This document shows positions 54,893-64,000 of a stretch of 64,000 bases of DNA, in pieces. This DNA is from Choristoneura fumiferana (lineage: Eukaryota > Arthropoda > Insecta > Lepidoptera > Tortricidae). The position numbers were made by a program, and so were the translations under genes. Every line of letters starts with the position of its first letter. Position 1 is the stretch's first letter. The notes beneath the pieces were generated by a model that saw only the letters and a list, made by a program, of their open reading frames with translations, searched no databases and was not told the origin of the DNA. The DNA is taken from NCBI RefSeq assembly GCF_025370935.1, contig NC_133491.1, positions 4,610,000 to 4,673,999 of the forward strand. The letters run 5' to 3'.

Positions 54893-55391
54893 TGTTGGCG
54901 TTTTTAATTTAATACATTTAGTACGTGTCGTATTTTGGACGTGCGTGAGTACCTTCGTGCCATCTCACTTGGGTTGTACGTCGAGGTCAGCTGGAGCCGC
55001 GGCTGAGAATGCCGCGCGGTCTAAGCACCTCAAGTACTCAGCTTTGGAGCCAACGTATGACTTCGTGCCTTTTGCGGTCGAGACGGCTGGTCCTTGGGGG
55101 GCTGAAGCGAGATCTTTGGTGTGGGAGCTGGGCCGTAGGCTACGGGACAGGGGTTGCGACCCCCGCTCCGGGTCGTACCTGGTTCAGCAGGTGGCGCTGG
55201 CCATACAGCGGGGAAATGCGGCTGGCATTATGGGCACCTTTGAGCCGGGTACGACGCGGAATGGTGGTTTTTAGGTTGTAGTTTGTAGTTTATATTATAG
55301 GTTTAGGTTGATTTTATTTTGTTTATTTTAATTGTATTGTAGTGATTTTATGAATAAATGATCTAAGGGTATTAAATTAAAAACGCCAACA
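54893..55391 (+). mobile_element. 499 bp TIR element carrying a LINE-like coding fragment
   Basis: TGTTGGCGTTTTTAATTTAA at the left end is exactly inverted at the right (TTAAATTAAAAACGCCAACA); homology continues imperfectly for about 10 more bases. TA flanks both ends. The interior holds the frame described separately and an AATAAA at 55352. The arrangement looks like a non-autonomous DNA transposon containing retrotransposon sequence. Confidence 0.75.
54945..55274 (+). pseudogene. C-terminal fragment resembling the tail of a non-LTR retrotransposon protein
   Basis: An open stretch of 109 codons without an ATG start (opens at GTG). It contains YDFVPFAVETAGPWG, then LGRRLRDRG, DPRSGSYLVQQVALAIQRGN and AAGIMGT. 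This pattern, VPFAVET...GDPR...QRxSxAxxRGNxAxxxGT, is common at the C-terminal ends of LINE reverse-transcriptase proteins. No catalytic RT residues are present. GC content is much higher than the flanks. It is enclosed by perfect inverted repeats. Confidence 0.6.
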
Positions 55392-55394
55392 TAC

Positions 55395-56110
55395 TTTAGA
55401 TTTAATTTTACTGGTAAAATTCAAATGGCCCTTATATTCTTTTGAGTAGTATAGATTTGAGAATGAATGATTTGTAGAGTTTGAAATGCGTCGGCATTTT
55501 GTGTTTGTGACAGTATAAGTTGTGTAATATTATGTAAAAGTGTAGGAGGACGAATTTCTGTATGAAAAAATAAACATGCATCGCAAAGATGTGGTTGTTC
55601 CGCTCGTATAGTAGGCAGAGGGTTGTAGTTCCTTCTACATAAGTCCCGTACCTATTGATTTGCAAAGGCATGAAAAATTTAGTTTCCTTTCTTGAAAAAG
55701 TGGAACTGCCTTCCATTCCGCGTTCTTAAAGCACAAATACTCGTATTTTGATAAGCAGCTTTCAAAGCTGCCACTCTGTGAAGTTAGCTTTAAAAACACT
55801 ATTCTTCGCTAACCCCCAAACAACCAAGATAGCGTTTATTTTGGACATAAAGCTACCATCTCTTTTCCCAAGTGAATGTTAGAGGGGGATAGGTTTTATT
55901 GTCTGCGATAAACGTTAGTATGTCGTTTCTGTAACACACGGTTTTATCTTGATGGTGATACTGCAATGTACCAGTAGGTTATAATAAGCGTTAATCTTCA
56001 AAAACATTACGTAAAAATATAAGAAGGAGTGAAAATATGTTAAAAAAAAGTGCCAAGTTGGGACTCAGACTCACGCACCGGTGTTTCTATTCCACTAATC
56101 CTATTATCCT
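55395..56110. other. No supported gene
   Basis: The minus-strand frame 55432-55716 lacks a recognisable domain. No repeats matched. Confidence 0.4.
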
Positions 56111-56112
56111 AC

Positions 56113-56452
56113 TAATTATAAATGTGAGTTTTTGAAGATGTTTGAATGTTTGTTACTCAATCACGTCTAAACTGCTGTACCGATTTGCATAGTTCCAGCG
56201 GGATAGTGATAAACGATACTACGCGGACGGAGTCGCGGGCAACAGCTAGTATTATAAAAGCGAAAGCTTGTAAGTTTGTTTGTTACTTCATCACGTCTAA
56301 GCCGCTGAACCGATTTAGATGTAATTCGGTATACAGATAGTTTGAGTTCCGGAACATAGAATAGTTTTTATCCCGAAATTTTTTGCATAGTTCCCGCGGG
56401 ATAGTGATAAACAAGCTCTATGCAAACGGAATCGCGGATAACAGCTAGTAGG
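56113..56452 (+). repeat. Two tandem copies of dispersed repeat G
   Basis: Both copies end in CGCGGACGGAGTCGCGGGCA-like or GGATAACAGCTAGTA sequence (near 56250 and 56450). The first is shortened internally. Confidence 0.72.
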
Positions 56453-56633
56453 CAATATAAATTAAAAATAAGCTAAAATTCAGTGTCCAGTTACACCTGA
56501 AAACAAAGTAAGACAGAAGAAAAGACTAACCCCCTTATTCATAAACGACAATCAAACCTATGTTAGTTAAAATGCCGCTAAAAATTCGTTTGTCCTTATC
56601 TGTCACTTCGACATTTTATTATCTTACTAGCTT

Positions 56634-58801
56634 TTGCCCGCGCGGCTTCGCTCGCGTTAAATGTGGGGTAATACAGATTTACTTTCTACGATCTTTATTT
56701 TCGTGTTTTAATTGATTTTTCGTGGAATTCTATTTGCAAATTTTTGAATTTAAAAATCAACCTAGATAGTCATAATTCGTTCAAACTTTGAACCCTATTT
56801 CACATCTTTAGGTCAGGGTTGTAATTTTAGGAAACCCACGTGTTACATTTGCCCGCGACTTCGTACCTACCTTACGCGGCATAGATTGTTCCCGCGGGAT
56901 AGGAATAAGTAAATTCAATAGAAAACCACACTGTCCGCCCACAGCACAGCTCACCTGAATAACAGAAATAATACAACTAAAGGTGTACGTATACATGCAT
57001 ATGATATTTAAAGAAACTTCCTCTAACTCCTAACCGTTAAGGAGATTAACCTTCCATCATCAGCTCACCTAGATAACATGAAAGAAAACAACTATCAGTC
57101 TACACGTAAATATAATATTTAAAAAAATATCCTCTACTCCTGACCGTTAAGGAGTTTTACCTTCCATCATCAGCTCATCAACATGAGAAGATGTCTACAG
57201 ACGGAAATACTTAAATAACTCGAGAAAATATTATATAAAACGTAATGCGTGCCTACAAAATTTGAGGGTTCCCTTGATTTCCCTGAGATCCCGTCATCAG
57301 ATTCTTATTTGGTGACAATGGGACTACTCGGGAGTAGATATTCCTTCGAATAAAAAAAAAACATTTAAAAAATTGGTACACAATTGAGTGAGAAATCAGT
57401 GAACATACATAAATAAATAAATATAGCGGAACGCATAACCTCCTCTTTTTTTGAAGTCGGTTAAAGGGCTTTTTGCAGCGTACGTGCAGTAGGTATAAAC
57501 TTTTGAATTTTGAAATTTCAGCTTTCTACAACCAGTAAAACGCAAAATCCTGTTTTTTCCCGTTCCCATAAGAATTTCGAGAAATGCTCTCTCAATTGCT
57601 CCCCTACACTTCCCAAGAAAACCCACTTGCCAAGTTTCAGCTTTCTACGACCAGTAAAACGAAAAATCCCGTTTTTCCCCGTTCTCGTGTGAATTTTGGA
57701 AAGTCCTCTCTCAATGCTCCTCTACATTTCCCAAGCAACCTACATGCCGAATTCAGCTTTCTACCAGTAAAAGAAAAGTCTCGTTTTTTCCCTTTCCCGT
57801 GTTTTCCCGTTGACGTCAGAATTTCGGGAATCCTTTTGTAGTACTATCCTACACTCCCCAAACAACCTACATGCCGAATTTCAGCTTTCTAGGACCAGTA
57901 AACGAAAAATCCCGTTTTTTCCCCTTTCCCGTGGGAATTTCGGGAAAATATTTCTTAATGGTTCTCTTCACTCTTTAAGCAACCTACATGCCAAATTGCA
58001 GCCTTCTACGACCAGTAAAACGAAAAATGGATTCCGTTAAACTGAATATAAATCCCGTTTATTCCTTATCCCGTGGGAATTTCCCAAAATACTTAAGACT
58101 GTTTTTTATTATTATAATCACCTACTTCTATGCCAAATTTGAAGTCTAGTACTAATTATAGTTCATAGGATTCCATGAAACTGAATATATAAATTCCGTT
58201 TTTTCCTTATCCCGTAGGAATTTCCAAAAATCCTGAAATCGATTTTTTGATTAATGTAATACCTACTTGTGAATCAAATTTTAAGAGTCTAGTTATTATA
58301 GTTAACTGATATAGGGTCACTCGGAATCGAATATATAAATCCCGTTTTTTTCCGTTTCCGTAAGAATTTTCAAAAATCTCCAAATTGTTGGATGCTTACA
58401 TTGTATAAGGTATCTATGTGCAAAATTTTAAGTCTCTAGGTCCAGTGGTTTCGGCTGTGCGTTGATATATCAACGATTGGTTTTTGATTGACTTTGTCAC
58501 CACATTACCCCCTTTTAGGGGTTGAATTCTCAAAAAACCTGAAACACGTGTTTACTTATTTATTGTTAAGAGTACTCCTGTGAAGTTTCGAATAAAATAG
58601 TCTAACTAATCTTGTTTTCCCCATACTAACTTTGGACCCCCATTTCACCCCCTTAGAGGGTGAATTTTGAAAAATCCTTTCTTAGTGCACCCCTAGACCT
58701 TAAAAGTAACCTACGTGCTAAATTTGGAATCCCTAGGTCCAGCGGTTTGGGCTGTGCGTTGATACATCAGTCAATCACTTTTGCCTTTATATATATAGAT
58801 T
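56634..58801 (+). mobile_element. ~2.2 kb non-coding element with internal ~117-129 bp repeats
   Basis: It opens with CTAGCTTTTGCCCGCGCGGC and TTCGCTCGCG and closes with CTTTTGCCTTTATATATATAG. Between 57520 and 58080 the unit starting CAGCTTTCTACGACCAGTAA recurs at 57520, 57640, 57752, 57881 and 57998. Each unit is followed by CCCGTTTTTTCCC and GGAATTTCGGG blocks. More diverged units (ATCCCGTTTTTTTCCG) continue to 58400. There is no protein-coding content; the listed frames are repeat translations. Confidence 0.7.
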
Positions 58802-59036
58802 TTATACAATATAATTTTGTTATTTATGAAATTTTGGTTTATTTCCTAACAATACTATATGTGCGTATATGTGATGTAAAACATTATATGTTTCACAGGC
58901 GGCATAAGAATTTCTTCGATGTCGGGCTTCTCATTATGATCTCATTCGCAATTCCTTACTAATCGCCCTTAAGATACATTGTACCAATTTATCATAGTAT
59001 GTCTGTCAATATTAATTAAGAAGCTTTTTTTTTGTA

Positions 59037-59280
59037 CTAGCCGTAACACTCGCTATCCCGCTGGAACTACGAAATTTTACGGGATAAAAATTATCCTACG
59101 GCCATCTCTGGGACTCAAATATTCTGCATAGCTTCATCTAAATTGGTTCAGTGGTTTAGACGTGATGAAGTAACAAACAAACAGAAATGAAATGAAATAT
59201 TTATTTATTCACAATGACCACCTCTGACCATAATTGGTCAGACTTACAAACTTTCGCATTTATAATATTACTGGGATTAG
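59037..59280 (-). repeat. Dispersed repeat G, copy 4
   Basis: CTAGCCGTAACACTCGCTAT to TTTCGCATTTATAATATTAC, interrupted at 59185-59245 by a short foreign segment. Confidence 0.65.
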
Positions 59281-59372
59281 AAAAAAGCTTTTCTTTGTTC
59301 CTGACACTTTCTTAACGCACACTTGTACCTATCGCAATATATACCTACATCGTGTGCGATCTCATCTGTAGG

Positions 59373-59612
59373 GTCCACGGAAAGAACACGTCTAGTCACC
59401 TTTTTTTAAAATTGAGATTTTAATCGCAAAATGTAGATCTCACAAAGTACTATGACTTACCACTGAATTAAATAATCTGAAAACAATATAAAATCTTTTT
59501 TTTTATCTTTTAAATAAATGGTAACCATAGTAATTGTTCGTGATGACTAACTTTCAAACCGCTATAACTCAAAAAGTTGCTTAGGTGACTAGACACGTTC
59601 TTTTCGTGGACC
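59373..59612. mobile_element. Foldback MITE, ~31 bp arms
   Basis: GGGTCCACGGAAAGAACACG then TCTAGTCACCT (59373) is inverted as AGGTGACTAGACACGTTCTT then TTCGTGGACCC (59582-59612), with a single internal difference. Confidence 0.8.
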
Positions 59613-59619
59613 CTTCATC

Positions 59620-61130
59620 TGTAAAATAATTAATACCTATAAGTTAGATTAGACACAACCTATCATTAATTATGAAGTGGCTGAAGTTAAACGCCTAATC
59701 CGTACAAATTGCCCGTAATTTTGCCTTCCGTTAGTTAGGCATTATTAATTTGTCGAATTTCCTTTCCGCTTAAATATAATTTTGAAGCAAATCAGCTGAA
59801 AAGAGGGATTTTACTTATTGCTACAAAAAGTTGTTTAACCGACCGTTGATTAGGTAGGAACATAATATACTGTTAATGATATAAGTATGATGATATTTCT
59901 AGGGGTATAGCAAATATTTGATACCTAAAGATATAAACTTATTTGTTTTTGTGTAATTAAGTCAGAAAATGCTAAACACAACGTGCAATATGCATGGATC
60001 ATATTTTTTTTTCTAAATGTAAAAATCATCATGTCTGTGGAAAAAAAAGAAATATTCGAGCGAAATAAGTTTGTATTTGAAATTAAATAGGTATGGACAT
60101 TCCATCGTTATCTTATGATATATGACGCCATGGGTGTGTATGCTTGGCGCCATGTTTTTGATAAAACTATTTGCGAATTTAATTTTCCATAACACGAATA
60201 TCAGAATTTCAAGGGATCCCCTTCAATCGCATAATTTTTGTTAGACTATTATTGTTTCGCATAATTGATTTGGAAAATTTGTATTGGCATAATAATACTG
60301 TCGCATAGTAATACTTAGTTTAGGTTAGGTTTAGGTTAGGTTAGTATGATATCCAGGCGCGATACGCCCAAACAACGCAGAAATAGCCGTCAACCTCGCC
60401 TTAGTTCCTAAATATATATTAACACAAAACTAACCTTTTCTCGTAGTATCGAAATATTCAGAATGTATAAAATCAGTATGCATATTATAAACATTATTCC
60501 CGAATATCTGAAACCATATTGGTTAATTTGCATATTTGTGTTATGCATATTTAAATATGTAAGAACATAAAAGTCATGCAACATAATAATTAAAGTTCAC
60601 AATAAAAAAAATGACTCGGCTTTTTGACCTCATGCAACCTACTTTCCTAGTGGCAGTTATACTAGCTGCTATTAAAAAACCTAACATCGAAGGCTTGGCT
60701 TCTGACCCTAAACTATCCGAGTCGCTTCTGCTGCGAACCGTCTTGCTCGCTGGCTTCGCTCGCTCGCACAAATGGAATCTTTTTCTATATTTGGTAGCAT
60801 AATAATAATTATTTTTTATACATTTTATCTGTCCGGTTACCTTTGTCAAGCTTGCGCATAACCGAATATTGAGAATAAAATTATTTCTATATGCATTATA
60901 GCAATTGTTGTTATGAAGATAAATGTTATATCATTCATCTTAATATTATTATTATCATTTATGATCGTAGTGAAATGAAATTATGCTATAAGTTTGTATG
61001 ATAATAAAACGGCACCCATGACGTCATACTAAATATGTCGTATCTCTCTGTCTTATTGACAATTTAGTATTCGTATTTAAAAAGATGTTTAAAAAATATT
61101 TCCACAACTCGGTTTATCCAAAATAAAGAT
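59620..61130. other. No supported gene
   Basis: Frames 60574-60849 (minus) and 60611-60802 (plus) overlap each other and show no domain. TTTAGGTTAGG repeats occur at 60319-60344. Confidence 0.4.
60319..60344 (+). repeat. Short interstitial TTAGG-like tract
   Basis: Roughly five TTAGG units, some with an extra T, in 26 bp. TTAGG is the insect telomere repeat; this may be chance or a microsatellite. Confidence 0.6.
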
Positions 61131-61134
61131 ATAA

Positions 61135-61316
61135 AATAAATAAATAAATATCACGGAACAATTCACACCAATTGACCTATTCCCAAAGTAAGCTTAAATA
61201 TAGTTATATAGATAGATACATACTTAAATACATATTAAACACCCAAGACCCGAGAACAAACATTCGTATTTTTCATATAAATATCTGCCCCGACACGGGA
61301 ATCGAACCCGGGACCA
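61135..61316 (-). mobile_element. SINE family S2, copy 5 (partial head)
   Basis: Tail AAATAAATATCACGGAACAA to B-box-like GGTTCGATTCCCG near 61297; the terminal head bases are missing. Confidence 0.75.
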
Positions 61317-61424
61317 GATATAACTAGACAAATAAAAAAAAACGTTTGCATAGTCCCTATTTCAAAGCCTACTATAGTTTGCCTACAACCCGTGAGAGCG
61401 TGACACTTTTATAGGGTAAATTTC

Positions 61425-61540
61425 AAATTTATCACACTTGAATTTCGAAAAAGACAGAAATGCGAGCTCCGGTTTGAATCAACGATCCTTTGATTGAGAG
61501 GCCATAAGTCAAATTACTAAATATGCCACCGCTGCTTCAT
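61425..61540 (-). mobile_element. SINE family S1, copy 8 (head fragment)
   Basis: Minus-strand tRNA-like head with GTTGATTCAAACC at the B-box position; the body is lost. Confidence 0.5.
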
Positions 61541-62054
61541 TAACCTTGATTAACTTACGCTTTTTTTTGTACTGAAAATTTTCAAAGTTCAGGCACGCAG
61601 ACGAATTTGCGAGCAATATTAAAAACTTGAATTTTTCTTCATCTGTGAACGCTATTGCCGTGGATTTAAAATAAGAATTCTGTGGCAACATTTCTCTGGT
61701 CCCTTTTCAATTCATCCATAATTATTTATCATTTGCATATTTCCTCTTACTTCTGACCGAAGATCTTTTATCGAACACCGTTTTACCGAAAATAACGCAG
61801 TTTTTATTTCAGTTCGTGGAATTTTCTGCACGAATAATGTGGGCGAAAATTAGTCTCTACAAATTATACTCCCAGCAATTTTGTATTTAAGAAATTGACA
61901 TTGGAATTAATTAAGGCCGTCATGAGACTTCAATATTATGTTGAATTAAATATGTGAGCTTCTTTTCTATTTATGTAATATATAGTTTAACGCGAAGTAT
62001 TTCAATATTTCCAAGAAATTTCATTGCTACTAGTTAAGTTGTTTTACATTTTCA

Positions 62055-62415
62055 TTACAAAGGGCTATGGAGAGGTCTATGCTCGGGGTTTCTCTGCGGG
62101 ATAGAATCAAAAATGATGATATCCGCAGTAGAACTAAGGTTACCGACATAGCCCGAAGAATTGCGAAACTGAAGTGGCAGTGGGCGGGGTACATTGCTCG
62201 CAGGACTGATGGGGTCAGAAGGTTCTCGAATGGCGTCCGCGGACCGGGAGATGAGCTGTCGGTAGGCGCCAACAAGATGGAGCGACGACCTGGTTAAGAT
62301 CGCGGGATTGCGGTGGATGCGTAAAGCACAAGACCGGTCTGAGTGGAGAGCCTTGGGGGAGGCCTATGTCCAGCAGTGGACGTCTTTCGGCTGACATGAT
62401 GATGATAATGATGAC
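62055..62415 (+). mobile_element. RTE-type LINE 3' end, copy 8
   Basis: Encodes AMERSMLGVSLRDRIKNDDI, then RTKVTDIARRIAKLKWQWAG and ARRTDGVRRFSNGV, the C-terminal region of RTE-like proteins. A frameshift follows RRTDG relative to the expected order. It ends with AGGCCTATGTCCAGCAGTGG and (ATG)n. Close kin of copy 4. Confidence 0.85.
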
Positions 62416-62812
62416 ATTTACATTATGTTACGAACGTTACCAAGAAAGCATGACAAAGTATAAGTAGTACATACTCTAAAGCGTTAACATTAAACTGCTG
62501 TCTGTGAAAATTTCATAGCTTTTTAGTATCAAACACATCAATGACCTAAACTACTTACTCGCTAGTAACCGACTAGCGAATATCCTCAACGATTTCGAGA
62601 CTTCAACGTAATATAGTATGGGATCTGATTGCAACTTTACCGATGTCATCGAGTACCGAATGAGGACTTACCCTCATTTGGTACTCTATATAACATATCT
62701 AATGTTAATTAAAAAAAAGCCTGTCTATTTTCTATTGGGGTTTATCCTGAGGTTAAAATTAAGTCATAATTAATATGTCTTAATGCTCGGCCGCTAAGAG
62801 GTCAATCCTGAC

Positions 62813-62968
62813 ACATTCCACAACTATGAAGTTCCTGATTATTGTTAATGTCAACCATTGTAAAAAAATGCTATACTTACTACTCTGTCGCACGCAACAA
62901 GTAAGCATTGCATTTTTGTCTATGATTCATGTTGTTAATATTCAGAAACTTCATAGTTTTGCAATGTT
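62813..62968. mobile_element. Foldback MITE, ~68 bp imperfect arms
   Basis: ACATTCCACAACTATGAAGT (62813) is inverted as ACTTCATAGTTTTGCAATGTT (to 62968), with further pairing through TATTGTTAATGT / ATGTTGTTAATA. The loop is about 20 bp. Confidence 0.65.
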
Positions 62969-62969
62969 A

Positions 62970-64000
62970 TAGGATTTACTTCATAACGGCCGTTGACTTA
63001 TAGTGTACTCGTATGAGGTATGAGCGAGAATGGTACCAATGTTGCTCACTAGGCAATAGGGAGTTAAGACTGCCACTTTTCATCTGGCCGAAATAGCTTG
63101 TCACCTTCAGAGGTTGTCTCTCAACTCAACCATATTTTTAACGTCATGTTGGACAATCACTAACACGTTTCAGGCCTCAATACAGAAGCCTGCTAAGATA
63201 CAATTTGTCAGAACTCTCGGGTCAAAAAAAAAACTCAGATGATACGCATCGACCGGCCAATGAAATTGACGCAGGTTTAGTTTTATTATGTTATTATCTT
63301 TTAATTTACTATACTTTCCCCATATGGTATTCGATAACTTAGATATTTTTTTACCAGATCCCGTACTATTAAGGATTCATGTCCACTTATTGGTTTATTT
63401 ACAGGGTGTTTATCTTTGCACTGTACTTACTCTTACGTAAACGGTTAAAGGGTTTACAGGGATTTTCCACTCGGCCGTTTCTTCGGATGACCCGGCAACA
63501 GCGGATAATCTCATTGGATCCATATTAACGCGTATGGCGATGGCAATCTCATCTATTCGGATAAGCATGTTATGTAGATGTTTTCGTAGTTGAGTCTGCA
63601 TCAGTTGTTTTTAAATGAGACATATTATAGACTACTGTTATATATAAAAGTACTGGGACACAAGTAATGAGTTAAAAAAAACCCTTAGGTTATTTTGCAA
63701 CTGTGGCCATTAAATCATCTCTCTATCTACCTAGCATGCTACCACCGAGCTGATATGATGCAGCTAGAAGCTAAATATTGTAATTCCAAGACAGAACAAC
63801 ATACTTAACCTAACCGTGTTTGGGCTTGTTGGAACAGTCTTAGGTGCATTTGACCAAAAATGGTATCCAGATTTTGACCAAGAATGCAAAGGCAAGTTTA
63901 CCGTACGCTATATCATTAAAATGTATTTTTGAGTTTTTTAAAACACTATTATTTATTTCTCATGCAGAATTAACAGAGATAGGATTAGACAAAACATAAT
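62970..64000. other. No supported gene
   Basis: Only short frames and AT-rich sequence; no recognised repeat. Confidence 0.4.

Overview
This 64 kb window is insect nuclear DNA, most likely from a moth or butterfly. It is AT-rich, crowded with short dispersed repeats, and split by canonical GT-AG introns. It holds one clearly recognisable host gene, one nearly intact retrotransposon and many transposon remnants. The lepidopteran assignment rests on repeat style: tRNA-derived SINEs, RTE-type LINE tails ending in (GAT)n, and fossils with short perfect terminal inverted repeats. I could not search a database, so family names for the small repeats are only descriptive.

Host gene: seven coding exons on the + strand between 19894 and 37192 join without a frameshift into a 421-residue F-box/leucine-rich-repeat protein. 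It matches Fbxl7, the substrate-recognition subunit of an SCF ubiquitin ligase. Its introns carry nested MITEs, SINEs and LINE tails. A roughly 35 bp minisatellite begins inside its last codons and runs on into the 3' UTR.

Mobile DNA: the best-preserved element is a DIRS-type tyrosine-recombinase retrotransposon at about 3964-9531, read on the - strand. It has 133 bp perfect inverted terminal repeats and an internal complementary region that copies both outer ends. It encodes Gag, RT/RNase H and tyrosine recombinase. Gag appears to be spliced across an 845 bp phase-1 intron, which adds an N-terminal arginine/serine-rich domain. The RT and recombinase frames overlap their upstream neighbours, and the recombinase frame has no ATG near its start.

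Rest of the window: about 9.5-19 kb and 37.5-64 kb consist of SINEs, LINE tails, MITEs (several with visible target-site duplications), a roughly 2.2 kb internally repetitive element at 56.6-58.8 kb, and anonymous AT-rich sequence. A candidate core promoter (Inr plus exactly spaced DPE) with a non-coding first exon lies near 50.1 kb and may belong to a gene whose coding part is outside the window. Nearly all other open frames are chance or lie inside repeats.
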